A DNA stretch of 64,000 bases. Origin: Kutzneria kofuensis (GTDB lineage: Bacteria; Actinomycetota; Actinomycetes; Mycobacteriales; Pseudonocardiaceae). The notes under the pieces were generated by a model, which saw nothing but the letters and a program-made list of their open reading frames with translations, had not been told where the DNA came from and ran no database searches. Location: NCBI RefSeq assembly GCF_014203355.1, contig NZ_JACHIR010000001.1:248001-312000 (forward strand), read 5' to 3'. Positions 17,725 to 26,483 of this stretch are shown piece after piece; position 1 is the first letter of the stretch, and every line of letters begins with the position of its first letter. The position numbers and the translations under genes are program-made.

Positions 17725-19461
17725 ATGAGGGCACTGATCGCGGTGCTCGCGGCGGCGACGGCAGTGCTCGGCACGGCCCCCGCGGCGACGGCGGACGACG
17801 TCCGGGCGCACGGCCTGACCGTCCACAACGGCACCTTTGTGGACGGTCACGGCCGTGAGGTCGTGTTGCGGGGCTTCAACGTCGCCGGCGAGGTGAAGCT
17901 GGCGGAGAACGGTTTCCTACCCTTCGCCAGCACGGCCGACGCGCAGTCGTCGGCGGCGGCGATGCGCCGGCTTACCGGCGCGAACGCGGTCCGGTTCCTC
18001 GTCTCGTGGGCGGGCACGGAGCCCGTCAAGGGTCAGCTGGACACGACGTACCTGGCCAAGCTGACCGACCAGATGCGGGCCTTCCTGGACGCCGGCTTCG
18101 AGGTGCTGCCGGACTACCACCAGGACCTCTACTCCCGCTACCTGTTCAACACCGGCAGCTGGTACAGCGGCGACGGCGCGCCGAAGTGGGTGGTGGACCA
18201 GGGCCACTACCCGAAGGAGAGCTGCGGCCTCTGTGTCCACTGGGGACAGAACGTGACCCAGAACGGCGCGGTGCAGGACGCCACCACGGACTTCTGGCAC
18301 AACGCCAACGGCGTGCAGGACGAGTTCGTGAGCCAGGCCACGAAGACCATGCAGTACCTGCACGACCACCTGACGGCCGACGAGTTCGCCGGCGTCGCGG
18401 GCATGGACCCGTGGAACGAGCCCTACGCCGGCCGCTACGACAGCAACCAGAACAGCCAGTCCTGGGAGCAGAACCTGCTGTGGCCGTTCTTCCAACGCTT
18501 CCGGCAGGCCATGGACACCGCCGGCTGGCAGGACAAGCCGGCCTTCATCGAGCCGAACATGTTCTGGAACGCCAACCTCTCCTTCCAGAAGCAGACCGGC
18601 GGCTTCCTCGACACGGGTGCGATCGGCACCCGCTACGTCTTCAACACGCACTTCTACGACGAGCAGGCGCAGTCCGGCGTGTTCATGCCGGGCAAGGCGG
18701 GCGACGGCCAGTACTCGAACGACTTCGGCGTGATCCGCGACCGGGCCGCGGCCCTGGGGACGGCGGCGATCGTCACCGAGTTCGGGCATCCGCTGAGCGG
18801 CAACACCTCGGACAAGACGCCGACCGTGGACAAGGCGATGTACCAGGCGCTGGACTCCCGGCTGTCGGGCGCGAACTGGTGGAGCCACCCGGCGCAGTCC
18901 GGCCCGGTGCTGTCCGGCACGCAGTGGCACTGGGACCTCTACAGCGGCCAGCACCACGAGCTGATGAACGACAACCCGAACAAGGTGCAGACGGCCGCCG
19001 ACGGCTGGAACGGCGAGGATTACTCGGCCCTGCAAGGCAATCAGCTCCGTCAGGACCCGCGGCTGCTGGACCGGCTGTACCCGGCGGCGGTCGCCGGCCA
19101 CACGCTGGCGTTCACCTACGAGGACCGGTCCCGTGACGGCAGCCAGGTGCTGACCTGGAACCCGGTGCCGAGCTCGATGCCAGCCACCTCGGCCGTCGTC
19201 GGCAGCGGCCGGTACGGGGTGCTGGTGTGGCAGGGTTCCGCCACCGACGCGCCGACGGAGCTGCACGTGCCGGCGGACATGAACGCGGTCGTGGTGTCGG
19301 ACCTGACGGCGTCGCGTTCCGGTGACCGCCTGCTGCTGCCGGCCACTCCCGGCCTGCACTACGCGCTCGTCGCCGAGACGTCGCCCTCGGACGGCCAACT
19401 GGCCGCCGCCCGCGCCGAACTGGCCCGCTGGGCCCCGTCAGCCACCGCCGGGACGGCCTAG
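17725..19461 (+). CDS. Secreted GH5 endoglycosylceramidase-like glycosidase
   Basis: 578 aa. Signal peptide at residues 1-23, then a GH5 (beta/alpha)8 domain. The acid/base glutamate lies in MDPWNEPYAGR and the nucleophile glutamate in VTEFGHP. N-terminal VLRGFNVAGEVK and the DYHQDLYSRYLF segment are typical of endoglycosylceramidase/EGCase-related actinobacterial enzymes. A C-terminal beta-sandwich-like domain of about 100 aa follows. The likely role is hydrolysis of the glycan-lipid bond of glycosphingolipids or related glycolipids outside the cell. GAGGAG precedes overlapping GTG (17722) and ATG (17725) starts; ATG has the better spacing. Confidence 0.85.
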   Translation: MRALIAVLAAATAVLGTAPAATADDVRAHGLTVHNGTFVDGHGREVVLRGFNVAGEVKLAENGFLPFASTADAQSSAAAMRRLTGANAVRFLVSWAGTEPVKGQLDTTYLAKLTDQMRAFLDAGFEVLPDYHQDLYSRYLFNTGSWYSGDGAPKWVVDQGHYPKESCGLCVHWGQNVTQNGAVQDATTDFWHNANGVQDEFVSQATKTMQYLHDHLTADEFAGVAGMDPWNEPYAGRYDSNQNSQSWEQNLLWPFFQRFRQAMDTAGWQDKPAFIEPNMFWNANLSFQKQTGGFLDTGAIGTRYVFNTHFYDEQAQSGVFMPGKAGDGQYSNDFGVIRDRAAALGTAAIVTEFGHPLSGNTSDKTPTVDKAMYQALDSRLSGANWWSHPAQSGPVLSGTQWHWDLYSGQHHELMNDNPNKVQTAADGWNGEDYSALQGNQLRQDPRLLDRLYPAAVAGHTLAFTYEDRSRDGSQVLTWNPVPSSMPATSAVVGSGRYGVLVWQGSATDAPTELHVPADMNAVVVSDLTASRSGDRLLLPATPGLHYALVAETSPSDGQLAAARAELARWAPSATAGTA

Positions 19462-19470
19462 AATCGCCGG

Positions 19471-19881
19471 ATGGCCGAGGGCACGCCGCTGGACCGCAAG
19501 CTCGGCATCAAGCCGGGGCACGTGGTGACGCTGCGGCACGCCCCGCCCGGCTGGATGTTCCCGGACGTGGAAATGGTCGAGGACGACATCGCCGGGGCAG
19601 ATGTCGTCCTCGCCTTCTACCGCCGCCACGCCGACCTCGGCGACGACGTCACCGCCCTTGCGTCGGGACTGGCCGTGACGTCGTCGCTGTGGGTCTGCTG
19701 GCCCCGCCGCGCCGGTGGGCACCGCAGCGACATCACCGAGAACCTGCTGCGGGAACTGCTGCTGCCGACCGGGCTGGTCGACATCAAGGTCGCCGCGCTG
19801 TCGCCGGACTGGTCGGGCCTGAAGTTCGTGTGGCGCAAGGAGCTCAGGACCGGACCTCGTGGTCGCGGTGGCGACCGATGA
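19471..19881 (+). CDS. DUF3052 family protein
   Basis: 136 aa, no membrane segment. The conserved tail SLWVCWPRRAGGHRSDITEN followed by LPTGLVDIKVAAL and WSGLKFVWRKEL is the DUF3052 signature. The N-terminus begins LDRKLGIKPGHVV. Function is unknown; it is common in actinobacteria. It starts 9 nt after the GH5 stop, so it may be co-transcribed. The last 38 bp overlap the convergent membrane-protein gene. Confidence 0.78.
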   Translation: MAEGTPLDRKLGIKPGHVVTLRHAPPGWMFPDVEMVEDDIAGADVVLAFYRRHADLGDDVTALASGLAVTSSLWVCWPRRAGGHRSDITENLLRELLLPTGLVDIKVAALSPDWSGLKFVWRKELRTGPRGRGGDR

Positions 19882-20218
19882 CGGTCGTGTCCTGCTCCCG
19901 CTCGGTGATCTCCTGCTGGGTGCTCAGTTGCTGCGCGAGCCGATCCCGCTCGCGGCTGGCGTCGGCCGCCTCGCGCCGCGCGGCCCGGTACTCGGCGCGC
20001 ATCGCCCGCCGGCGGCGGCCGGCCACCGACACCATCCACACGCCGAGGCAGAACACCAGGCCGATCACGATGCCGCCGATGAAGATCTGAATATCGTTGG
20101 CGTTCGTCACGTGCTGTCCGAACGCGGTGATCTCGTGTCCGGGACCGGCGCCGTTGAACGCCACCGCCGCCACCGCGGCGGCGACCGACAGCACGATCAG
20201 CACGAGTCCGACGATCAT
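19844..20218 (-). CDS. Small two-helix membrane protein with charged coiled-coil tail
   Basis: 124 aa. Two hydrophobic segments (about residues 2-20 and 43-65) are followed by a strongly charged, probably coiled-coil C-terminus (RRRRAMRAEYRAARREAADA). An AGGTGAACGGCC stretch precedes ATG 20218. It resembles actinobacterial LapA-like hypothetical membrane proteins, but no function can be given. The 3' end overlaps the DUF3052 gene by 38 bp. Confidence 0.65.
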   Translation of the reverse strand: MIVGLVLIVLSVAAAVAAVAFNGAGPGHEITAFGQHVTNANDIQIFIGGIVIGLVFCLGVWMVSVAGRRRRAMRAEYRAARREAADASRERDRLAQQLSTQQEITEREQDTTVIGRHRDHEVRS

Positions 20219-20537
20219 GGCCGTTCACCTCCACTGGGGCCCCTTCCGGGCCGTTGACAGCGGTTACCCGATGCGGGTCGAGTCAAACGCGTCGGCCGAA
20301 CGGAGCCATCGCGTTTCGGCAGTCGCAGCATCGGCGTGAGCGCTTACCGATAGCCCGTCCGCAGCAGTTCACGAAAACGGGTTTCCGTGGCGTAAAGAGC
20401 ACGAGGTCAATTCATCCCACCATGGGACAACGGGCCGTTTTCATGTTCGACCGTTCAGTGGGTGCCCGGTTGTTACGACTGCGCTACGGTGAGCCACGCG
20501 TGCGATCCAGTCGTGAAAAGTATTGGGAAGGAAACCC
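20219..20537. promoter_or_regulatory. Intergenic region with conserved DUF4360 5' blocks
   Basis: No gene is seen. The left part holds the ribosome site and presumably the promoter of the minus-strand membrane protein. The right part carries CATGGGACAA (20421), CGTTCAGTGGG (20452), CTACGGTGAG (20485), CCAGTCGTG (20507) and TATTGGGAAGGA (20521). These match the blocks before DUF4360 paralogue 2 with spacing differing by only about 2 nt. Confidence 0.55.
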
Positions 20538-21164
20538 ATGCTTACTACGATGGCGGCCACCGGTCTGGCATTATCGATGATCATTGCCCCGGTTTCCGCT
20601 CCCGCTTCCGCTCCCCCTTCCGGCCCGGTCACCGTCTCCGTCGTCACGGTCAACGGATCCGGGTGTCCCGCCGGGACCACCGCCGTGGCCGTGGCCTCGG
20701 ACAACACCGCGTTCACCGTCACCTACAGCACCTACCTGGCCCAGGTCGGCCCCCAGTCGGCGCCGACGGACATCCGCAAGAACTGCCAGCTGTCGCTGCG
20801 CGTCCACGTGCCGCAGGGCTTCACATATGCGATCGCCGAGGCCGATTACCGCGGCTTCGCCGATCTTGCGTCGGGCGCGACCGGCATGGAACAGGCCAAC
20901 TATTATTTCCAGGGCACGGCGCCGACGGCGCGCGTCGCTCACAAGTTCTCGGGTCCGTTCTCCAACGACTGGGAGACGACCGACCGGGCCGATACCGCGT
21001 CATTGGTCTTCGCGCCCTGTGGTGTCGACCGGAACGTCAATGTCAACACCGAGCTGCGCGTGGCCGCCGGCAGCTCGGACCCCTCGAGCACGAGTTTCAT
21101 GACGATGGACTCCACCGACGGAAGCATTCACACCACTTATCACTTCGCCTGGAAGGAATGTTGA
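20538..21164 (+). CDS. DUF4360 secreted protein, paralogue 3
   Basis: 208 aa from ATG 20538, preceded by GGGAAGGAAACCC. Signal peptide at residues 1-24, rich in Ala/Pro/Ser at its end. DUF4360 domain: VNGSGCPAGTTAVAVASDN, KNCQLSLRVHVPQGFTYAIA, DYRGFADLASGA, ending FMTMDSTDGS with a terminal Cys. It is very similar to paralogue 2, including its 5' region, so the two arose by duplication that included the promoter. An in-frame ATG 15 nt upstream is less likely. Function is unknown. Confidence 0.8.
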   Translation: MLTTMAATGLALSMIIAPVSAPASAPPSGPVTVSVVTVNGSGCPAGTTAVAVASDNTAFTVTYSTYLAQVGPQSAPTDIRKNCQLSLRVHVPQGFTYAIAEADYRGFADLASGATGMEQANYYFQGTAPTARVAHKFSGPFSNDWETTDRADTASLVFAPCGVDRNVNVNTELRVAAGSSDPSSTSFMTMDSTDGSIHTTYHFAWKEC

Positions 21165-21306
21165 TCTCTTCCCGGTTCGGTGGCGTCCCCCCGGCGCCAC
21201 CGACTCCCTGACGGCCAGGCCTTGCGGGCGCCCACCGCACGCGGTGCCCGCAGCGCCGCCAGGCACACCGCGTCCCGGTTCCAGCCGCCGACCGGGCGCC
21301 GGTGCG

Positions 21307-22707
21307 TCAGGCCGGCACCAGTCCGAACCAGCGGGACAGCGCCGCCGCCAGCGGCCCCGGCTCGGCCCGGCCGTCGCCCGTGACCAGCCAGGCGACGTAG
21401 CCGTCGGGCCGGATCAGCATCGCCCCGACCGGCGCCTCGTCCAGCGGCTCCGCCCTGAGGACGTCGATCCGGTCCAGCGGTGGATGATCCACGACACCGA
21501 AGTCCAGCAGCACGCCGCGGCCGCCGTGCAGCAGCTTGGCCACACTGGTGGGGCGGCCGTCGATTGCGACCGCGATGTTCGGGGCCATCCGTCCCAGCCA
21601 CGGATGTGTGGCGAATTCACCGATCTCGTAACGCGTTTCCACACCGGTGGCGAGTTCCGCCAGATATTTGCCGACGCCGTCGAGTTCGCTCAGTTCGGCG
21701 AACAGTTCACGCAGCGGGCCGACCTCGTCGCCACCGAGCAACGCCTGTGCCTGCGTATGGAGCAGGACACGCGCACCGGCCGCATGCCGCTCGGAGTGGT
21801 ACGTGTCGAGCAGTTCCGGCGACGCCCAGCCCTGCACGGCGGCGGCCAGCTTCCAGCCGAGGTTCATCGCGTCGGCGATGGCCAGGTTGACGCCCTGCGC
21901 GCCGGCCGGCGGGTGGATGTGCGCGGCGTCGCCGGCGAGCAGCACCCGTCCGCTGCGGTACCGCGCCGCCTGCCGGGTGGCGTTGCCGAACCTGGTGAGC
22001 CAGCGGGGATTCGCCAACTCGACGTGCCGACCCAGCGCTTCGTCCACAGTGGAATTGAGGATCTCCAGCGTGATCGGCTCCGTGCGGTCGAAGTCCGGAT
22101 CCGCGACCACGACGCGGAGGTAGCCAGGACGCGGGATCACGAACACGCCGCCGTGCAGGCCGGGGGCGATGTCCGCCTCGACGTCGCCGAGCATGACGTA
22201 GCGGGTGTTCGGCGTGCCCGGGAAGTCGATGCCGGCGATCTTGCGCACCGCGCTGCGACTGCCGTCGCAGCCGACGAGATACTTCGCGCGGATCCCGCCG
22301 TCGACGGTGACGCCGTCCTCGTCCTGGGTGAAGGTGGTCAGACCCTGGCCGCGGCGGATGTCCACGCCGAGCTCGGCGGCGCGGTCCTCCAGGATCTCCT
22401 CGACGCGGGTCTGCGCGATGCCGAGCGTGTACGGGTGGTCCCAGCCCAGGTTGCCGATGTCCAGCGGCGCCGGCAGCCCGCCGAAGAAGGTCGACGGCAC
22501 CTTGAGCCCCTCGGCGATGAACCGGTCGGCGATGCCGCGCCGGTCGAACGCGTCCAGGCTGCGCGCGTTCAGGTTGAAGCCACGGCAGAATCCGGGCCGT
22601 TGCGGCTCCCGTTCCAGCAGGATCGTGCTGACGCCCGCGGTCGCCAGCTCGCAGGCGAGCGTCAGTCCGGCCGGCCCCGCGCCGGCGATCACCACATCGG
22701 TGTGCAT
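21307..22707 (-). CDS. FAD-dependent aromatic hydroxylase (group A flavin monooxygenase)
   Basis: 466 aa PHBH-fold enzyme. It has N-terminal FAD motif VVIAGAGPAGLTLACELA, the DG-type motif LVGCDGSRSAVRK, and the second FAD motif VLLAGDAAHIHPPAGAQGVN. The C-terminal thioredoxin-like region (about 370-466) is typical of polyketide/tetracycline-type hydroxylases such as PgaE or RdmE. It would use NAD(P)H and O2 to hydroxylate an aromatic substrate. It starts at ATG 22707, whose A is the last base of the PadR TGA stop (TGATG), so it is translationally coupled to that regulator. It may detoxify an antibiotic or phenolic sensed by PadR. Confidence 0.85.
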   Translation of the reverse strand: MHTDVVIAGAGPAGLTLACELATAGVSTILLEREPQRPGFCRGFNLNARSLDAFDRRGIADRFIAEGLKVPSTFFGGLPAPLDIGNLGWDHPYTLGIAQTRVEEILEDRAAELGVDIRRGQGLTTFTQDEDGVTVDGGIRAKYLVGCDGSRSAVRKIAGIDFPGTPNTRYVMLGDVEADIAPGLHGGVFVIPRPGYLRVVVADPDFDRTEPITLEILNSTVDEALGRHVELANPRWLTRFGNATRQAARYRSGRVLLAGDAAHIHPPAGAQGVNLAIADAMNLGWKLAAAVQGWASPELLDTYHSERHAAGARVLLHTQAQALLGGDEVGPLRELFAELSELDGVGKYLAELATGVETRYEIGEFATHPWLGRMAPNIAVAIDGRPTSVAKLLHGGRGVLLDFGVVDHPPLDRIDVLRAEPLDEAPVGAMLIRPDGYVAWLVTGDGRAEPGPLAAALSRWFGLVPA

Positions 22708-23276
22708 CAGTACTCCCCCGGTTTCGGCCACGTGATCGTGCCCTCGGTCATCTCGGCCGCGGTGCGCCGCAGCCACTCCACCTCCGCGCGGCGGATCGCC
22801 TGCGCGTACTCCACCTCGATCATGAACAGCCGCGGCACGTGCACGGCTTCCACGTACTCGTCGGTCTCCTCGATCGACTTGGCCAGCCGCTCGGCGCGTT
22901 CGGTGAGCGCGTCGACCGCGCCCTCCACGCCGAGCACACCGACGTAGCTGACCGCGGCGACGAACTTCGGGTACTCGTTGACCGGAACCCGGATCAGCTC
23001 GTCGATCCACTTCTGGAACTCGGCCAGCCCCAGCTCGGTGTGCTCGTAGACGGTGCGTTCCGGCCGGTTGCCGTCCCGCCCGGTCTCCACCGCGCGGATC
23101 CAGCCGTCCCGCTCCAGCCCCTCCACCACGTCGTACAGCGAGCCGGTGGTGACCTTGAAACTGGTCCCCTTGTTGCGCCGGCGCAACGTCTGGGCCATCT
23201 CGTACGGGTGGGACGGCTGCTCCATCAGCAGGCCCAGCACGGCGAGCGCCAGCGTGTTGCGGCTTCTCCTGGCCAC
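22707..23276 (-). CDS. PadR family transcriptional repressor
   Basis: 189 aa. The winged helix-turn-helix (residues 5-85) has LAVLGLLMEQPSHPYEMAQTLRRR and VTTGSLYDVVEGLERDG; a C-terminal helical dimerisation domain follows. GTG start 23276 has GAGGAG 6 nt upstream. It is first gene of a two-gene operon with the flavin hydroxylase, and so likely an autorepressor relieved by that enzyme's substrate. A tandem 14-bp repeat lies directly upstream. Confidence 0.85.
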   Translation of the reverse strand: MARRSRNTLALAVLGLLMEQPSHPYEMAQTLRRRNKGTSFKVTTGSLYDVVEGLERDGWIRAVETGRDGNRPERTVYEHTELGLAEFQKWIDELIRVPVNEYPKFVAAVSYVGVLGVEGAVDALTERAERLAKSIEETDEYVEAVHVPRLFMIEVEYAQAIRRAEVEWLRRTAAEMTEGTITWPKPGEY

Positions 23277-23284
23277 AGCGACTC

Positions 23285-23312
23285 CTCGGATCCGACTACT
23301 CGAATCCGACTA
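23285..23312 (-). promoter_or_regulatory. Tandem 14-bp direct repeat, probable PadR operator
   Basis: CTCGGATCCGACTA (23285-23298) is followed immediately by CTCGAATCCGACTA (23299-23312), 13 of 14 identical. The pair ends at the ribosome site of the padR gene. Its position suggests autoregulation. Confidence 0.6.
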
Positions 23313-23328
23313 TATGGGTGCTGTCAAC

Positions 23329-23802
23329 TCAGAGCACGGTCAGGCCGGTCACCCGCCACGTCGCTCCGTCTCGGTGCGCGACCACCCTGAGCTGGGCGGA
23401 CGTCGATGTGTTGCCGTTGTCCGGAGTCCGCACGGCCTGCTGGTCGAGGAACACCAGCAGCGTCGCGTCGTCATCCGCGAGTTCCCGGACCGCGACCGCC
23501 CGGACGGTGCTGACCAGCACCAGCTTCTGCTCGGCCGCCTGCGTGCGGACCTTGTCGAACAGTTGCTCGTACTCCCGCATCGCGTCCCCGACGAGAACCT
23601 TCTGCGCCGCCTTGGCGGTGCGGGCGGTGTCGGTGTAGTCATAGGAGAACGAGTTCTCGATCGCCGTCTTGACCTGCGCCTCGACCTGGCTCGTGGTGTC
23701 CGTGTCGACCAGCGCGGTGTTGGTCATCGGCGGCGCCTGGTCGACCAGGAACCAGACCGTGGCGGCCATGGCGGCCACGATGATCGCCAGTGACGTCCTC
23801 AT
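23329..23802 (-). CDS. Mce-associated membrane protein (second)
   Basis: 157 aa. One N-terminal membrane helix (residues 4-22) precedes a cystatin/NTF2-like extracytoplasmic domain, with the SFSYDYTDT region typical of Mce-associated (Mam) proteins. It corresponds in position to Mtb Rv3492c, at the end of the mce4 operon. ATG 23802 overlaps the previous stop (ATGA). In mycobacteria such proteins stabilise the Mce complex; here that is inferred. Confidence 0.78.
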   Translation of the reverse strand: MRTSLAIIVAAMAATVWFLVDQAPPMTNTALVDTDTTSQVEAQVKTAIENSFSYDYTDTARTAKAAQKVLVGDAMREYEQLFDKVRTQAAEQKLVLVSTVRAVAVRELADDDATLLVFLDQQAVRTPDNGNTSTSAQLRVVAHRDGATWRVTGLTVL

Positions 23803-24281
23803 TCGATCACCTGCACGGTGCCGGTCTTCCAGCCGTCCTCGGTACGGGACAGCACGGCGTCGACGCGGCCCTTCCGTACGGACGACTGACCGTCAGCCTG
23901 GCTGATCGTCACCTCAACTGCGACGAGCACGGCCGCCGTGCCGGCACGAGTGTCCAATGTGCTCACTGCTGCGTCGACAATCCTGGCCGTGGACACGGTT
24001 TTCTGCGCCTTGGTCGAGTTGACGTCGCTGTCGTGCTGGCTGGTCAGCTGGGTCAGCAGGTTGCCGGTGGTGACGCGCTGCCACTGCGTGAGGTCGTCCT
24101 CGGCCTTGCGGTAGTCGACCGTGTTCAGCGTCTTGATCTGGTCGGATGCCGTGGCCAGCACCAGGTCCCGGGTCTGCCCGTACGTCACGTCGTCGGAATG
24201 CGAGGACTGCCACCAGGTCCAGCCCGCCCAGCCGGCTCCGAGCACCGCCAGCAGCGCGATCACCGCCACGAGCCGGTTCAT
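23799..24281 (-). CDS. Mce-associated membrane protein (first)
   Basis: 160 aa. It has an N-terminal membrane helix (residues 4-24, ending GWTWWQSS), then a Mam-type domain with TLNTVDYRKAEDDLTQW and AAVLVAVEVTISQ. It corresponds in position to Mtb Rv3493c. ATG 24281 overlaps the mceF stop by 4 nt and the TGA overlaps the next ATG. The longer frame running upstream is the antisense-like extension through mceF and is not used. Confidence 0.78.
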   Translation of the reverse strand: MNRLVAVIALLAVLGAGWAGWTWWQSSHSDDVTYGQTRDLVLATASDQIKTLNTVDYRKAEDDLTQWQRVTTGNLLTQLTSQHDSDVNSTKAQKTVSTARIVDAAVSTLDTRAGTAAVLVAVEVTISQADGQSSVRKGRVDAVLSRTEDGWKTGTVQVIE

Positions 24282-25501
24282 CCCGGCAGTCCCAGCAGCT
24301 GCGCCATGTTCGTCGGCGACGCCGTGGTTTTCGTGGTGCCGAGCGCGCCGGGCAGGCGGGGAGTGTTGCCGCGCGGGACGTTCTGCGAGCCGCGGACGTC
24401 GATCGGGCTGTTCGGCGGCTCCGCGCAGTAGGCCTGGGCGTTCGCCGCCTTCGGCGCCGTGTTGTTCGCCGGGCGTTCCTGGGTCGTCTCGTAGCCCTTG
24501 GTGCAGGGGAACGGGTCGAAGAAGTTCAGCACCAGCCCCAGGTGCCCGGTTCCGTCCGGCGACAGGCCGGGCGTGAACGCCGTGATCACCGGGTACGCCA
24601 CCAACAGCTCCTCGATCCCGGCCGTCCGTGTCGAGGTGATCGCCGTTGTGGTGTACAGGTTCGCCAGCACCACACTGAGATTCCGGCCCGAGGCCCGCAG
24701 AATGTCGTCCACCGGCTGCGCCGCCGCCGGCGCCGCGCCGATCAACGCCCGGATGTCGGGATCCGACCCCTTCAGCTGCGCCGCCACCAGGTTCAGCGAC
24801 TTCGCGAACGCAGTGATGTCGGCGGCGTCGCGGTTCTGCGTGTCCAGCACCGTCTTGCCGTCGGCCAGCAGCGACTTGGTCTGTGGCAGATTCTTCGCCG
24901 CCTCCGTGGTCAGACTGTGGCTGGCGTCCAACAACCGCTGCAGATCCAGCCCCGTCCCCGCGAACGTCTTGTCCAGCTCGTCGACCACGACCTTGAGCTT
25001 GTCCGCCGGCACGCTGCGCACCAGCGCGTCCAGATTGGACAGCACCTCGTCCGGGCTCGGCGGCAAGGAGGTCCGGTCCTGCGGGATCACCGATCCCTGA
25101 CTCAGGTACGGCCCCTTGTCGTCCGCCGGCTCCAGATCGATGTACTGCTCCCCCACCGCCGACCGGTTCGCCACCACCGCCTTGGCGCTGGCCGGAATCG
25201 CCGGCGCCGACGCGTCGATCGTCAGCAACGCCCGAACGCCGGTGTCGGAGAGCTTCAGCTGGTTCACGCGGCCGACCGTCACGCCCCGGTACGACACCTC
25301 GGCGTTCGGGAACACCCCGCCGGAATCGCTGAGCTGCACGGCGATCTGGTAGCCGGGCGTCTGCAGGAACCGGTAGAGGCCGACGATGCCGACCAGTGCG
25401 ACGACGAGGAAGACAGCCAGCTGGATGCGAAGCCTCACCGCCCACCCCCGATCAGCGGCCACCGGCGAGGCATTCGGCGCAGACGCACCCTCATCCCCCA
25501 C
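24278..25501 (-). CDS. mce4F: Mce family protein MceF, Mce4-type sterol importer
   Basis: 407 aa from GTG 25501; GTG 25438 (VRLRIQLAVF) is an alternative. A membrane helix (about residues 24-44) is followed by the MCE/MlaD domain (about 50-125, with VSYRGVTVGRVNQL) and the helical needle-forming segment. A Pro/Thr-rich tail ends LLGLPG. It is the sixth MCE subunit, forming with A-E the heterohexameric tunnel that carries sterol through the periplasm. It overlaps mceE by 11 nt. The Mce4 assignment rests on synteny with hsd4A, fdxD, fadE26 and fadE27. Confidence 0.85.
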   Translation of the reverse strand: MGDEGASAPNASPVAADRGWAVRLRIQLAVFLVVALVGIVGLYRFLQTPGYQIAVQLSDSGGVFPNAEVSYRGVTVGRVNQLKLSDTGVRALLTIDASAPAIPASAKAVVANRSAVGEQYIDLEPADDKGPYLSQGSVIPQDRTSLPPSPDEVLSNLDALVRSVPADKLKVVVDELDKTFAGTGLDLQRLLDASHSLTTEAAKNLPQTKSLLADGKTVLDTQNRDAADITAFAKSLNLVAAQLKGSDPDIRALIGAAPAAAQPVDDILRASGRNLSVVLANLYTTTAITSTRTAGIEELLVAYPVITAFTPGLSPDGTGHLGLVLNFFDPFPCTKGYETTQERPANNTAPKAANAQAYCAEPPNSPIDVRGSQNVPRGNTPRLPGALGTTKTTASPTNMAQLLGLPG

Positions 25502-26483
25502 CTCCGATGATCGGCGACTGCGGGCCCAGCAGCGCGCTCAGGTCCAGGTTGAACCGGATGTCCGAGTTGAAGTAGTCGCCCTTCACGTCGTTGGCCGCGT
25601 AGTCGCTGAACGGATACGTCGCCAGGTACTCGAGCGCGGTCGGCAGCTTCGCGCCGGTCTCGGCCAGCTTCTGCAGCACCGGCTGCAACTGCCGGAGATC
25701 GCCGACGAGGTCGTCGCGGCTGCGGTTGATCGTGTCGACCGCCACCGAGGACAGGTTGTCCAGCGCGTTGAGCATGCTCGTCAGCTCGTCGCGTTGCTGC
25801 GTCACCACCTGCAACCCCGGCCCCAGGTGATCGAGCGCGGTCGCGATGTCGTCCCGCTGACCGGCCAGGGTCGTGGTCAGGCGGTTCATCGCGTCGATGG
25901 CCTTGACGATGCTGTCCTTCTGCCCGTCGAGGTCCCGCACCAGATTGTCCACTTGCGACAGGAAGGACCGGATCTGCGGCTCGTTCCCGGTCATGGCCGC
26001 ATTGAGCTCCTTGACGATGTTCTGGACCTGCCCGATGTCGCCCCCGTTGAGCAACAGCGACAGCGCGCCCAGCACCTCCTCGATCTCGGGGCTCCGGCCG
26101 GTGCGGTCCTTGGTGATCACGGAGCCGTCGGTGAGCTGGCCGCTGGGCTGCGGCGGGGCCGTCAGTTCCACGTACTTCTCGCCCAGCAGGCTCGACTGCC
26201 CCACTCGTGCCCCCGAGTTGGCCGGCAGCCGTACCGAACCGTTGATCAGCACGCTCACCAGTGCGGTCTTGTTGTCGGCGGCGAGGTCGATGCGATCCAC
26301 TCGGCCCACGGGGACGTCGTCGACCTTGACGCTGGACTGCGGGACCAGGTCGAGGACGTCCGCGAACTGGACGGTCAGGTGGTAGGGGTGGTCGCCGAGG
26401 TCGGCGCCGCCCGGAAGGGGCGTGTCGTAGAGGCTGCAGCCGGTGAGGAGAAGAACGGGAACGATCGCGAGGAGGCGTTTCAT
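25491..26483 (-). CDS. mce4E: Mce family lipoprotein MceE (LprN-like)
   Basis: 330 aa. A lipoprotein signal peptide with lipobox LLTGC (Cys at residue 16) is followed by the MCE domain (about 35-110, VKVDDVPVGRVDRIDL) and a long helical region (about 140-270). Lipid-anchored MceE proteins are the lipoprotein subunit of the hexamer. ATG 26483 overlaps the mceD stop by 4 nt. The C-terminus is glycine-rich (IIGGGG). Confidence 0.87.
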   Translation of the reverse strand: MKRLLAIVPVLLLTGCSLYDTPLPGGADLGDHPYHLTVQFADVLDLVPQSSVKVDDVPVGRVDRIDLAADNKTALVSVLINGSVRLPANSGARVGQSSLLGEKYVELTAPPQPSGQLTDGSVITKDRTGRSPEIEEVLGALSLLLNGGDIGQVQNIVKELNAAMTGNEPQIRSFLSQVDNLVRDLDGQKDSIVKAIDAMNRLTTTLAGQRDDIATALDHLGPGLQVVTQQRDELTSMLNALDNLSSVAVDTINRSRDDLVGDLRQLQPVLQKLAETGAKLPTALEYLATYPFSDYAANDVKGDYFNSDIRFNLDLSALLGPQSPIIGGGG

